The notes below the pieces were generated by a model. It did no database searches. It was not told the DNA's origin and worked only from the letters and a program-made list of their open reading frames with translations. Positions 36,242 to 45,051 of a DNA stretch of 64,000 nucleotides are shown here, piece after piece. The number at the start of each line of letters is the position of its first letter. Position 1 is the stretch's first letter. The translations under genes and the position numbers were made by a program. The DNA comes from Gaiella occulta (GTDB lineage: Bacteria > Actinomycetota > Thermoleophilia > Gaiellales > Gaiellaceae): contig NZ_QQZY01000002.1 in the NCBI RefSeq assembly GCF_003351045.1, forward strand, positions 62,001-126,000, read 5' to 3'.

Positions 36242-37576
36242 ATGCCCGAGACCGCCCCCGAGGCGCTGACCCGCGAGCTCGACCGCCTGCTCGCCGTCGC
36301 GCAGGCAGAGCAGCGCATGCCCTCGGTCAGCGCGTGCGTCTTCCGCGACGGCGCCGTCATCTGGGAATCGACGCTCGGGCTTGCCGACGTGGGCGGCGCC
36401 GCCGCGGCGACGCCCGAGCACCAGTACCGCATCGGCTCGATCACGAAGACGTTCACGGCGGTGCTGGTCATGCAGCTCGTGCGCGAGGGGCGCGTCGACC
36501 TGGACGCGCCGATGCGCACCTATCTGCCCGAGGCCCCGGCGGGCCCGACGATCCGGATGGCGCTCTCGCACACGACCGGCGTGCAGCGCGAGCCCCCCGG
36601 AGAGATCTGGGAGTCGATGCGGCCGCCGACGCGCGAGGAGCTGATCGCGGGCCTCGACGGCGCGGAGCTCGTGCTGCGCCCGGGCGAGCGCTGGCACTAC
36701 TCGAACCTCGTGTTCGCGCTGCTCGGCGAGATCGTGATGCGCACGGGCGGCGCGGGCTACGCGGAGATCCTGCGCGGTCGCGTGCTCCACCCTCTCGGGC
36801 TCGAGCGCACGTCGCTCGAGCCCGCGGAGCCGAAGGCGACCCCCTACTTCGTCGAGCCGTACGCGGACGGGGTCCGCATCGAGGCCGATCCCGCGGTGAC
36901 GGAGTCGACCGGGGCCGCCGGCTGGCTGTGGTCGACCGCGCGCGACCTCGCACGCTGGGGCATGTTCCTCGCCGACGGCGACGACGCCGTGCTGCCGCGG
37001 GCGGCGCTCGACGAGATGACCCGCGTGCAGGCGATGGTGGACGAGGAGCGCTGGAGCGCCGGCTGGGGCCTCGGCCTCGCGCTGTACCGTCGTGGCGAGC
37101 GCGTGTACGCCGGCCACGGGGGAGCGATGCCGGGCTTCCTCGCGGGCCTCTGCGTGCAGCGCGTGGAGCGGACGGGGGCGGCGGTGCTCACCAACACCGG
37201 CGCGGGGGCGGCACCCGAGGCGCTCGCCCTCGATCTGGCGGAAGCGGCGCTCGAGGCGCTGCCGCGCCGTCCCGACCGCTGGCAGCCGGACGGCGGCGCG
37301 CCGCCGGAGCTCGCGCCGCTGCTCGGGCGCTGGTGGACGGAAGGCGAGGAGATCGTGCTGTCGGTACGGGGCGGACGCTTCCGCGCCGAGCTCGTCGGCG
37401 CCGCCCCGGGGAGCGGCGTCTCCTGGCTGGAGCCCGACGGGCCCGACCGCTGGCGTGTCGTCGAGGGCCGCGAGCGCGGGGAGCTGCTGCGCGCCGTCCG
37501 TGACGGCGCCGGCGCGGTGACGAAGCTCTACCTCGCGACGTACCCGCTGACGCGCGAGCCGGCGACGTTCGGCTAG
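36242..37576 (+). CDS. Serine hydrolase, class C beta-lactamase/esterase family
   Basis: 444 residues. Catalytic motifs: S-x-x-K in GSITKTF (S66, K69), Y-x-N as YSN (Y153-N155), and HGG near H292 in GHGGAMPGFLAG. The last about 120 residues form an extra C-terminal beta domain (LGRWWTEGEEIVLSVRGG), common in D-aminopeptidase- or esterase-like members. No signal peptide is seen, so a cytoplasmic esterase or peptidase is more likely than a secreted beta-lactamase. Its TAG overlaps the convergent antiporter stop within the 4 bases CTAG. Confidence 0.9.
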   Translation: MPETAPEALTRELDRLLAVAQAEQRMPSVSACVFRDGAVIWESTLGLADVGGAAAATPEHQYRIGSITKTFTAVLVMQLVREGRVDLDAPMRTYLPEAPAGPTIRMALSHTTGVQREPPGEIWESMRPPTREELIAGLDGAELVLRPGERWHYSNLVFALLGEIVMRTGGAGYAEILRGRVLHPLGLERTSLEPAEPKATPYFVEPYADGVRIEADPAVTESTGAAGWLWSTARDLARWGMFLADGDDAVLPRAALDEMTRVQAMVDEERWSAGWGLGLALYRRGERVYAGHGGAMPGFLAGLCVQRVERTGAAVLTNTGAGAAPEALALDLAEAALEALPRRPDRWQPDGGAPPELAPLLGRWWTEGEEIVLSVRGGRFRAELVGAAPGSGVSWLEPDGPDRWRVVEGRERGELLRAVRDGAGAVTKLYLATYPLTREPATFG

Positions 37577-38616
37577 CCGGGCCGGTCGCCGGCGACGAGG
37601 AACGCGATCGCGATGCCGACGTAGGCGAGGACGAGGGTGCCGCCACGCAGGCGCGAGGACTTCCCGCCCGCGGTCGCCACGGCGACGACCGCGAGCGCCG
37701 CCGCGAGCGCCGCCACCTCGACCTGACGGAACCCGAGCGCGAGCGGGTCGATCAGCCACGAGAGCAGGGCGACCGCCGGGATGAGGAACACCGCGACCTG
37801 TGCCGCCGAGGCGAGCGCGATCTCGGCCGCGAGCTTGATCTTGCCCCGGTAGGCGACGATCACCGCTCCTCCGTGCTCGGCCGCGTTGCCCACGATCGCC
37901 ACGATCACCGCCGCCACGAAGAAGTCGGACAGCCCGGCCTGACGGGAGAACTCCGTGAGCGAGCCGACGAGGGTCTCGGCCACGAGCGCGGTGGCGACGG
38001 TCGCGACGCCGAGCACTCCGAGCGAGAGACGCAACGACCAGCCCTCGATCTCCTCGTCGCTCGAGACGTGGACGATGCGGTGGCGTCGCAGCGAGTACAC
38101 CGTCGCCACGAGGTAGACGACGAGCAGGACGACGGCGACCGGCACGGACAGGTCGGCGATCTGCCGGCGGTCGGGATTGCCGTCCCAGCTCGGTATCGCC
38201 GGCACGAGGAAGAGCGCGAGCGCGAGCGCGATGGCCCCGAGCGACATGAAGCTCGACCAGCGCTCGATCTCGCCGCGCCCGCCGGCGACGAGCGAGAACC
38301 CGAGCACGAGCAGCAGGTTACCGACGACGGAGCCGGTGAGCGAGCCGCGTACGACCTCCGTCAGCCCCTCGTTCACCGCGATGAGCGCGATGATCAGCTC
38401 CGGCGCGTTCCCGAACGTGGCGTTGAGGAAGCCGCCGACGCCCGGCCCCGTGTGCTCGGCGGCGTGCTCGGTCGCCTCGCCGATGAGCCAGGCGAGAGGG
38501 ATGAGGGCGAGCGCCGACAGCAGGAACAGGGTCGTGTCGCCGAGCTCCGTCAGGGAATGGAGCGCGACGACGACGGGCGCGAGAGCCAGTCCGGAGATGA
38601 GGATCCTGCGTACCAC
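37573..38616 (-). CDS. Calcium/proton exchanger (CaCA family, CAX-like)
   Basis: 347 residues with about eleven membrane helices arranged as two alpha-repeats. The first repeat contains GFLNATFGNAPELIIALIAV and the second VAIVGNAAEHGGAVIVAYRGK, i.e. the GNxxE and GNAxEH motifs of H+/Ca2+ antiporters. An acidic linker (HVSSDEEIEG) separates the halves. Likely exports Ca2+ or a related divalent ion. GTG 38616 lies 26 bp from the divergent HAD gene. Confidence 0.93.
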   Translation of the reverse strand: MVRRILISGLALAPVVVALHSLTELGDTTLFLLSALALIPLAWLIGEATEHAAEHTGPGVGGFLNATFGNAPELIIALIAVNEGLTEVVRGSLTGSVVGNLLLVLGFSLVAGGRGEIERWSSFMSLGAIALALALFLVPAIPSWDGNPDRRQIADLSVPVAVVLLVVYLVATVYSLRRHRIVHVSSDEEIEGWSLRLSLGVLGVATVATALVAETLVGSLTEFSRQAGLSDFFVAAVIVAIVGNAAEHGGAVIVAYRGKIKLAAEIALASAAQVAVFLIPAVALLSWLIDPLALGFRQVEVAALAAALAVVAVATAGGKSSRLRGGTLVLAYVGIAIAFLVAGDRPG

Positions 38617-38642
38617 GAGGCTCGCGCTACCCTACCCGCCCC

Positions 38643-39362
38643 GTGATCCGCGCTGTTCTCTTCGACTGGGGTAACACGCTCGCCGCGTGGGAGTACGACC
38701 ACGAGCTGCTCGTCGAGGGACACCGCCGTGGCCTCGAGGCCTTCGGTCGCGGCGCTCCCGGCCGCGAGGCCTTCACGCGCGCCTACGAGGAGCGTCTGCT
38801 TCCCGAGCTGCTCGCTCCGCGCGAGCTCGAGGTCGACTACGGTCAAGCGGTGGCGGATCTGCTCGCGGATGCGGGGGCAGCGGGGATCGAGAGCGCGTCC
38901 GTGGCGCGCTTTCTCGCGGCCGAGCAGCGCGTGTGGCGTCCCGCGCACAGGCTCGAGGCGTCGGTGCCCGCGCTGCTCGACGCGCTCCGCGCACGTGGCC
39001 TTCGCGTCGGTCTCGTCTCGAACCTGTTCGACCCGCCGGCGCTCGTGCGCGACCTGCTCGGCGAGATGGGGCTCCTCGAGCGCCTCGACGCCGTCGCGCT
39101 GTCGGCCGAGGTCGGGCGGCGCAAGCCGCACGCGGCGATCTTCGAGCGCGCGCTCGCCGATCTCGGCGTCGAGCCGGAGGAGGCGGTCATGGTCGGGGAT
39201 CGGCTGCGCGAGGACGTCGGCGGCGCGCAGGCGCTCGGCCTGCGCACGATCCAGGCGCTGTGGTTCGCAGCCGACGACGAGGGCGAGCTCGAGCCGGACG
39301 CGCAGGCGTTCACGCCGAGCGATGTCCTGCGGCTGGTCGAGCGGTGGCGCCGCGAGGCATGA
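38643..39362 (+). CDS. HAD-superfamily hydrolase
   Basis: 239 residues, subfamily IA fold. Motif I is AVLFDWGNTLAAW: the nucleophile Asp is present but the usual second Asp is Gly (DWGNT), as in a subset of HAD proteins. Motif II is VGLVSNLFDP, motif III Lys lies in RRKPHAAIFERAL, motif IV is MVGDRLREDVGGAQALGL. The cap domain is helical. Phosphatase activity may be weak without the acid/base residue. Substrate unknown. GTG start 38643, divergent from the antiporter. Confidence 0.9.
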   Translation: MIRAVLFDWGNTLAAWEYDHELLVEGHRRGLEAFGRGAPGREAFTRAYEERLLPELLAPRELEVDYGQAVADLLADAGAAGIESASVARFLAAEQRVWRPAHRLEASVPALLDALRARGLRVGLVSNLFDPPALVRDLLGEMGLLERLDAVALSAEVGRRKPHAAIFERALADLGVEPEEAVMVGDRLREDVGGAQALGLRTIQALWFAADDEGELEPDAQAFTPSDVLRLVERWRREA

Positions 39363-39441
39363 GCGACCGTCGCCGCTGCCTGAAAACTGCCGCGCTGTCA
39401 AGTCTTGCGCAGGGTGCGCGCATGCTGCCACCATCCCTCGC

Positions 39442-39855
39442 ATGACCGAGCAGGCCGCCCCGCCGACCGAGCTGCCGCTGCGCCCGCAGGACGAGCTGCA
39501 GTGCCGGCGCTGCGAGGTGCACTGCGACAAGGTCGTCCATCCGGGCGCCTGCATCGAGCGCTCGTGCCCGTTCGTCTACGCGTACGAGGCCTTCGGGCAC
39601 ACCTACATGGGGTGCATGCAGCGGGTGTTCGACGTCGAGATCGATCTCGACCTGCTGCGGGCGTCAGAGCACCGCCGCGGCGGCTTCGGCGGCGTGATGG
39701 CGCGGCGAGCGCCGCTGCCGATGTGCAGGATCGAGGTGTCGTCCTGCTACGAGCAGCGCAGCGACGAGATCGGCTGCCGCAATCCCGAGTTCTTCGAGCT
39801 GCCGCTGGCGAGCCCGAGCTTCCGCGTGTTCGCGCACGTCGACGACCGCCCGTAG
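39442..39855 (+). CDS. Cysteine-rich conserved-looking protein of unknown function
   Basis: 137 residues with nine cysteines. The N-terminal cluster CRRCEVHC (C21, C24, C28) followed by C37 and C42 (GACIERSCPFVYAY) resembles a metal or Fe-S site; further Cys are C58 (MGCMQR), C95, C102 and C112. No signal peptide or membrane segment, so the Cys are probably metal ligands in the cytoplasm. The ATG at 39442 is the only sensible start, 79 bp after the HAD gene on the same strand. No family is recognised. Confidence 0.75.
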   Translation: MTEQAAPPTELPLRPQDELQCRRCEVHCDKVVHPGACIERSCPFVYAYEAFGHTYMGCMQRVFDVEIDLDLLRASEHRRGGFGGVMARRAPLPMCRIEVSSCYEQRSDEIGCRNPEFFELPLASPSFRVFAHVDDRP

Positions 39856-39887
39856 GGCGCGTCTCCCGCGAGCGCGCGAGGGCCTCG

Positions 39888-40742
39888 TCAGGCGCCGGCA
39901 AAGCGCGCGTGCAGCTCGCGCAGCAGCCGCACCTCGCCGGCATCCGGCCCGTTCCCGTCGGGCCCGGGTGTCTCGAGAATCGCGGGCAGTCCCTGGAAGG
40001 CGGGATGCGCGAGGAAGACGCCGAGGTGCTCGCCCATCAGCCCGAGGCCGATCGAGGCGTGGCGGTCGCGGTTCGAGCCGAGCTCGGCCTTCGTGTCGTT
40101 GACGTGCAGGCAGCGCAGCCGGTCGAGCCCGATGCGCGCGTCGAGATCGGCGACGGCGGCGTCCAGCGCCGCTGCGGCGGTGACGTCGACGCCGGAGACG
40201 TACCAGTGGCACGAGTCGAGGCAGACGCCGAGCCGGGGGTGGCGGTCGAGCGCCTCGAAGAGCGCGGCGAGCTCGTCCGTGGAACGGCCGATCGTGCCGC
40301 CGGCGCCGGCGGAGTTCTCCATCAGGAGCCACAGATCGTCGCCGGTCAGCTCGAGCAGCCCGCGCAGGGCCGGCACGGCGCGCTCGAGCCCCGCCTCGAA
40401 GCCGGAGCCGAGGTGGGAGCCGACGTGGAAGACGACGCCCTCCGCGCCGATCGCGGCGGCCGCCTCGAGCGAGGCGCGCATCGCGGCCACGGACTTGTCG
40501 TAGACGGCGGCGTCGGGGCTCGCGAGGTTGACGAGGTAGAGCGCGTGACAGACGACGGCGCCGATGCCCGCCTCCTCGCGGCGCGCGCGAAAGCGCGCCG
40601 CCTCGTCCGGAGCGTGCTCCGTCGGGCGCCACATGCGCGGGCTCTGGGTGAACACCTGCACCGCGTCGCAGCCGAGCGCTTCGGCGCGGTCGATCGCCCT
40701 GGAGATTCCCCCGGAGGACGAGACGTGAGCGCCGAAGAGCAT
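39888..40742 (-). CDS. nfo: Deoxyribonuclease IV (endonuclease IV, AP endonuclease)
   Basis: 284 residues, TIM-barrel with zinc ligands. GAHVSSSGGISRAIDRAEALGCDAVQVFTQSPRMW, VCHALYLVNLASPD, VVFHVGSHLGSGFEAGL, LLMENSAGAGGTIGRS, GVCLDSCHWYVSG, HVNDTKAELGSNRDRHASIGLG and ILETPG match Nfo motif by motif. It nicks DNA at abasic sites in base-excision repair. ATG 40742 is 19 bp from the divergent MFS gene. Confidence 0.97.
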   Translation of the reverse strand: MLFGAHVSSSGGISRAIDRAEALGCDAVQVFTQSPRMWRPTEHAPDEAARFRARREEAGIGAVVCHALYLVNLASPDAAVYDKSVAAMRASLEAAAAIGAEGVVFHVGSHLGSGFEAGLERAVPALRGLLELTGDDLWLLMENSAGAGGTIGRSTDELAALFEALDRHPRLGVCLDSCHWYVSGVDVTAAAALDAAVADLDARIGLDRLRCLHVNDTKAELGSNRDRHASIGLGLMGEHLGVFLAHPAFQGLPAILETPGPDGNGPDAGEVRLLRELHARFAGA

Positions 40743-40761
40743 CGGCGTACGCTACCCGGCG

Positions 40762-42003
40762 ATGGGTGTGCCGCTTCGCGTAAGGCTCGGTCCGCTGCAG
40801 GAGCGCGACTTCCGCCTGCTCTTCGCCGGCACGACGATCACGACGATCGGAGACCGGCTCGCCTCCATCGCGCTCGCGTTCGCCGTCCTCGACGCGGGCT
40901 CGGTGACGGATCTCGGGGTCGTGCTGGGCGTGCGGCAGGCGGTCGAGGCGGTCGTGCTCATCTTCGGCGGCGTTCTCTCCGACCGCATGCCGCGCAACCT
41001 CGTCCTCGTCGGCGCGTCGCTCCTGCAAGGGGCGGCACAGGCGGCGACGGCGGCGGTCGTCCTCACGGGCGGCTCCTCGCTCGCGTGGCTCGTGGCTCTG
41101 CAGGCCGTCTACGGAGTCGGCGCGGGCATGGTCGTTCCGGCCGAGGTCGGGCTCGTGCCGCAGACGGTCAGCGCACCGCGCCTCCAGGAGGCGAACGCCA
41201 TGCAGGGGATGTCGCGGAACCTCGTCGGCGTGCTCGGCCCGGCCTCCGGCGGCGTTCTCGTGGCGCTCGCGAGCCCGGGCGTCGCGCTCGGCGTCGACGC
41301 CGCCTCGTTCGTCGTCTGCGCGGCGCTGCTCGCGCGTATCCGGGTCACCCCGCGCGCCGCGGCGCTCGTGCGCACGACCTACCTGCGCGAGCTGCGCGAC
41401 GGGTGGAGGGAGTTCCGGTCGCACAGCTGGCTCTGGTCGACCGTGGGCGTGTTCGGGCTCTCGAACATGTTCTACGTCGGCTGCTGGGCCGTCCTCGGGC
41501 CGGAGATCGCCAACCGGGAGCTCGGCGGCGCCGGCGCGTGGGCGCTCATCCTCAGCGCGGGCGGCGTCGGCGCGGTGCTCGGCGGCGTCGTCGCACTGCG
41601 CTACCGGCCGGCGCGGCCGCTGCTCGCTTCCGTGCTCGCGCCCATGCCGATGACGCTGCCGCTCGTCGGGCTCGCGCTCGGCTGGCCGCCGTGGCTGATA
41701 GCCGCGGTGAACGTCGCAAGCGGCGTCGGCCTGTCGGTGCACATGACCCTGTGGTTCACCGTCTTCCAGCGCGAGATCCCGGAGCACGCGCAGTCGCGCG
41801 TGAGCTCGTACGACGCGCTCGGCTCGTTCGTGCTGATCCCGTTGGGGATGGCGTTCGTCGGGCCGGTCGCGGTCGTCGCCGGCGTCGACGCGACGCTCTG
41901 GCTCGCGGTCGCGGTCTTCGTCGTGGCCACGGCGGTGATCGCGTCGGTCCCGTCGGTGCGGGCGATGCGCGCGCCGCAGGCGGCTGTCGCCGCCGCGGCG
42001 TGA
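40762..42003 (+). CDS. MFS transporter, MFS_3/enterobactin-exporter type
   Basis: 413 residues with about 12 membrane helices. The N-terminus LGPLQERDFRLLFAGTTITTIGDRL, the loop motif GGVLSDRMPRNLVLVG, PAEVGLVPQTVSAPRLQEANAMQGM and GPASGGVLVAL are those of the EntS-like group that exports siderophores or drugs. Substrate not evident. ATG 40762; it ends 16 bp before gltX. Confidence 0.9.
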   Translation: MGVPLRVRLGPLQERDFRLLFAGTTITTIGDRLASIALAFAVLDAGSVTDLGVVLGVRQAVEAVVLIFGGVLSDRMPRNLVLVGASLLQGAAQAATAAVVLTGGSSLAWLVALQAVYGVGAGMVVPAEVGLVPQTVSAPRLQEANAMQGMSRNLVGVLGPASGGVLVALASPGVALGVDAASFVVCAALLARIRVTPRAAALVRTTYLRELRDGWREFRSHSWLWSTVGVFGLSNMFYVGCWAVLGPEIANRELGGAGAWALILSAGGVGAVLGGVVALRYRPARPLLASVLAPMPMTLPLVGLALGWPPWLIAAVNVASGVGLSVHMTLWFTVFQREIPEHAQSRVSSYDALGSFVLIPLGMAFVGPVAVVAGVDATLWLAVAVFVVATAVIASVPSVRAMRAPQAAVAAAA

Positions 42004-42019
42004 CTACGATGGCCCGGCG

Positions 42020-43276
42020 ATGAGCGTCCGCGTGCGCATGGCCCCGAGCCCGACCGGCTTCCTCCATATCGGCGGGGTGCGGACGTTCCTGTTCAACTGG
42101 CTCTATGCGCGCGGACGCGGCGGCGAGTGCCTGCTGCGCATCGAGAACACCGACACGAGCCGCGAGGTGGCGGAGTCGGTGGAGCAGATCGAGCGCTCCC
42201 TGCGCTGGCTCGGGATCGAGTGGGACGGCGCCACCCGCTTCCAGCTCGACGGGGCGGAGCGCTGCCGCGCCGAGGCGGCCCGGCTCGTCGCCGAGGGCAA
42301 GGCGTACGAGGACGGCGGCGCGGTCCGGATCCGCATGCCGAGGGAGGGCGTGATCGACTGGGACGACGCCGTCAAGGGCCACATCGAGTTCCCCGCCGCC
42401 GAGCTCGAGGACATGGTCATCCTGCGCTCGGACGGCCGACCCGTCTACAACTTCGCCTCGCCGGTCGACGACTGGGTCGACGGCATCACCCATGTCATCC
42501 GGGGCGACGATCACGTCTCGAACACGCCGAAGCAGATCGTCGTGCTGCGGGCGCTCGGTGCCGAGCCGCCCGTCTACGCCCATGTGCCGAACGTGAACGG
42601 AGAGGACGGCAGGAAGCTCTCCAAGCGCCACGGCGCGGTCTCGGTCGACGAGTTCCGCGCCGCCGGCTACGTGGCGCCGGCGCTGATGAACTTCCTCGCG
42701 CTGCTCGGATGGGCGCCCGACGGCGAGACGACGATCATGTCCCGCGACGAGCTGATCGAGCGCTTCACGCTGGAGCGGGTCGGCGTCAGCCCCGCGACGT
42801 TCGACTACGCCAAGCTCGACTGGATGAACGGCGTCTACCTGAGGGAGATGCCCGTCGACGCCTACGCCGGCGCGCTCGTCGCCTTCCTGCGCGAGCGGGG
42901 CATCGACTGGGACGAGTCGCGCGTGCGTGCGGCCGCGCCGCTCGTGCAGGAGAAGATCGGGCGGCTGGGCGAGTTCCCCGACTTCGCCGGCTTCCTCTTC
43001 CACGACGTCGAGCCCGACCCGTCGCTCCTCGACGAGCGCCTTCTCCGCGCCGCGGAGAAGGCGCTCGACGGGGTGGCCGAGTGGAACGCCGCGGAGATCG
43101 AGGCTGCGCTGAAGGGGCTCTGCGAGGATCTCGGGGAGAAGCCGCGCACGGTGTTCGGCCCGATCAGGGTGGCCGTCACCGGCTCGCGCATCTCGCCCGG
43201 GCTCTACGAGAGCCTCGAGCTGCTCGGGCGGGACGTCGCGCTCGCCCGGATACGCGCGGGGGCCGCCGTCGCGTGA
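42020..43276 (+). CDS. gltX: Glutamyl-tRNA synthetase
   Basis: 418 residues, shorter than the usual 460-500. Class I signatures: HIGG in RMAPSPTGFLHIGGVRTFLFNWL and KLSKRHG (K199-R203) in NGEDGRKLSKRHGAVS; also RIENTDTSREV and VIRGDDHVSNTPKQI. The zinc-binding insertion is absent and the C-terminal anticodon-binding domain is compact. Whether it charges tRNA-Glu only or also tRNA-Gln cannot be told. Its TGA overlaps the peptidase GTG (GTGA). Confidence 0.96.
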   Translation: MSVRVRMAPSPTGFLHIGGVRTFLFNWLYARGRGGECLLRIENTDTSREVAESVEQIERSLRWLGIEWDGATRFQLDGAERCRAEAARLVAEGKAYEDGGAVRIRMPREGVIDWDDAVKGHIEFPAAELEDMVILRSDGRPVYNFASPVDDWVDGITHVIRGDDHVSNTPKQIVVLRALGAEPPVYAHVPNVNGEDGRKLSKRHGAVSVDEFRAAGYVAPALMNFLALLGWAPDGETTIMSRDELIERFTLERVGVSPATFDYAKLDWMNGVYLREMPVDAYAGALVAFLRERGIDWDESRVRAAAPLVQEKIGRLGEFPDFAGFLFHDVEPDPSLLDERLLRAAEKALDGVAEWNAAEIEAALKGLCEDLGEKPRTVFGPIRVAVTGSRISPGLYESLELLGRDVALARIRAGAAVA

Positions 43277-44772
43277 CCGGGACGCTGGCGCCCGACGCGT
43301 TCGAGGAGCGGCTCGGCCGGTACCTGCGCGACCGCGCCGAGGAGGCGCGGGCGGTGCGCGTGGGGGAGAAGGAGGTTTCCGAGCAGGCCGCCGTCGTGGC
43401 CCGCTACGCGGATCTGTTCACGCGCGCCCAGCTCGAGGCGCTGCGCGCGCACGAGGACAGGGCCCCGCCCGGGCCGGCGGAGCGGCTGCACCGGCTGCGC
43501 GCGGCCTGCGAGGGCGGGATCGTGGCGGCGGCGCTCGCGGAGCGCGGCGACGCGCTCGAGAACGGGCTGCTCGCCGTGCGCATCCCCTGGCGGGGGGCGC
43601 GGATTCCGCTGCGGACGGCGCAGGCGCTGCTTGCGACGACGCCGGACTACGCCGACCGCGACGCGCTCGGAACGCTCCAGCTCGAGGCCTCCGCACGCCT
43701 CAACGAGGATCGCCGCGCCCTGCTCGCCGCGCGGGAGGAGCTCGACGCCGAGCTCTCCGGGCAGCCCGATCCCGTGCGCCGCAGCGGCGAGGAGAAGCAG
43801 ATCTCGCTGCAGGCGCTCGCGGACGCGGTCGACGCGGCCCGTGTGCGTACGACGCCCGCGTTCGAGCGGATACGCACGACCTGGTTCGAGCGCCTGCTCG
43901 GCCCCGAGCGGGACGACGTGCCGACCTCGGCGCACGCGGCGTGGCTGCGGCGTCTGTCGACGCTCGAGGACACCTACACGAAGGAGCTCTCGCTGCCGGT
44001 CTGCGTCGCGACGTTGCGGTCGCTCGGCTTCGACATCGAGCGCGAGAGCGGGATCCGGCTCGATCTGGACGACCGCCCGCAGAAGTCGCCGCGCGCGTGC
44101 GTGATCGCGTCGGATCCGCCGAGGGTCGTGCACCTGATCACGCGCTCCCAGGGGGGTCTGCACGACTACGCCTCCTTCCTCCACGAGGCGGGCCATGCGC
44201 TGCACTACGCGGGCTGCGATCCGTCGCTGCCGCTGACCTTCCGCCTTCTCGCCCGCGATCACGCGCTCACCGAGGTCTACTCGTTCCTCGTCGAGTCGGT
44301 CGCCCGGGAGCCCGGGTGGCATGCGCTGCACTTCGGTCTCTGCGACGCCCGGGCGCGCGAGCACGCGGAGGCGACGGTCTTCCTCCACGCGCTGCTGTTC
44401 CGGCGCTACAGCGCGAAGCTCGGCTTCGAGCTCGACTTCTGGCGCCGCTTCGCCTACGACGGCGGCACGCCCGCCGGGTACGCGGAGAAGCTCACCGCGG
44501 CGACGGGAATACGCTACCGCGCCGAGGGCTTTCTCGCCGACATGGACGCCGGCTTCTACGCGGCCGACTACCTGCGCGCCTGGGTGCGCTCGGCGCAGGT
44601 GCGCCGCCACCTGCGTGCGGCGATCGGGCACGAGTGGTGGCGGCGCCCGGAGACCGGCGACCTGCTGCGCGGGCTGTTCCGGGAGGGTACGCGGCCGTCG
44701 AGCGAGGAGATCGCGACGCGGCTCGGCTACGACCCGCTCGACACGGCGCCGCTCGAGGCGGAGCTGTCGTAG
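43273..44772 (+). CDS. M3-type zinc metallopeptidase (oligoendopeptidase-like)
   Basis: 499 residues. The zinc motif HEAGH (H304-H308) in FLHEAGHALHYAG, with a downstream Glu (DHALTEVYSFLVESV) as the third ligand, places it in the gluzincin M3/oligoendopeptidase clan. The first roughly 300 residues are helical and Arg/Ala-rich, as in M3 lids. No signal sequence, so it probably trims cytoplasmic peptides. Its start overlaps the gltX stop by 4 bp, an unusual partnership. Confidence 0.83.
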   Translation: MTGTLAPDAFEERLGRYLRDRAEEARAVRVGEKEVSEQAAVVARYADLFTRAQLEALRAHEDRAPPGPAERLHRLRAACEGGIVAAALAERGDALENGLLAVRIPWRGARIPLRTAQALLATTPDYADRDALGTLQLEASARLNEDRRALLAAREELDAELSGQPDPVRRSGEEKQISLQALADAVDAARVRTTPAFERIRTTWFERLLGPERDDVPTSAHAAWLRRLSTLEDTYTKELSLPVCVATLRSLGFDIERESGIRLDLDDRPQKSPRACVIASDPPRVVHLITRSQGGLHDYASFLHEAGHALHYAGCDPSLPLTFRLLARDHALTEVYSFLVESVAREPGWHALHFGLCDARAREHAEATVFLHALLFRRYSAKLGFELDFWRRFAYDGGTPAGYAEKLTAATGIRYRAEGFLADMDAGFYAADYLRAWVRSAQVRRHLRAAIGHEWWRRPETGDLLRGLFREGTRPSSEEIATRLGYDPLDTAPLEAELS

Positions 44773-44773
44773 C

Positions 44774-44825
44774 AGCCTCCGACACCGTGGCCACGGCGCG
44801 CTGCTTCCTCGTCGTGTCGGAGGCT
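44774..44825. terminator. 12-bp inverted repeat after the peptidase gene
   Basis: Perfect arms AGCCTCCGACAC (44774-44785) and GTGTCGGAGGCT (44814-44825) around a 28-base loop begin immediately after the peptidase stop. It could end transcription from gltX-peptidase; no U-tract follows, so a binding site is also possible. Confidence 0.55.
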
Positions 44826-44854
44826 CCGTTCTAGGCTCGCCGGCGCACGAGCTC

Positions 44855-44878
44855 GCGGATCTCGCGCGCGAGATCCGC
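44855..44878. repeat. Perfect 24-bp palindrome
   Basis: Left half GCGGATCTCGCG is followed without spacer by its exact reverse complement CGCGAGATCCGC. It lies 123 bp before the -35 element of the liv operon. A perfect 12-bp dyad with no loop is more typical of a dimeric-protein site than of an RNA hairpin. Confidence 0.8.
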
Positions 44879-45001
44879 CACCTGCTCGGGCCGGTCTGCG
44901 CGACCGGGCCCGCCGTCGCGGGGCGACCGGCGAGGTCGGGAGGTTCGAGTCGGCGGAGCCCGCCCACCGGCTCCGCGACGGCCTGTTCGCGCGCCGCCCT
45001 C

Positions 45002-45029
45002 TTGACATCGTCCGCGACCCTGTTATAAG
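45002..45029 (+). promoter_or_regulatory. Putative promoter of the liv/acyl-CoA operon
   Basis: Perfect -35 TTGACA (45002-45007) and -10-like TATAAG (45024-45029) with 16-bp spacing, the most AT-rich patch in this neighbourhood, about 50 bp before the binding-protein ATG. Confidence 0.7.
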
Positions 45030-45031
45030 AG

Positions 45032-45051
45032 ACCTGAATCGGGTCTCAGGT
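45032..45051. promoter_or_regulatory. Candidate operator overlapping the transcription start
   Basis: Inverted arms ACCTGA and TCAGGT around an 8-bp spacer, starting 3 bp after the -10 element. The 20-bp dyad size and position fit a TetR-type repressor site, and a TetR gene is in the same operon. The link is inferred from context only. Confidence 0.5.

Noticed and set aside
31814-37576. 1920-codon plus-strand frame
   Set aside because: Only its last 444 codons (serine hydrolase) are real; a short internal part is the MMPL relic. The rest is out-of-frame shadow of other genes.
44826-45001. Hidden short gene in the liv leader
   Set aside because: Frames in this stretch are Arg/Ser/Pro-rich without a start and RBS, and the region is dominated by inverted repeats.
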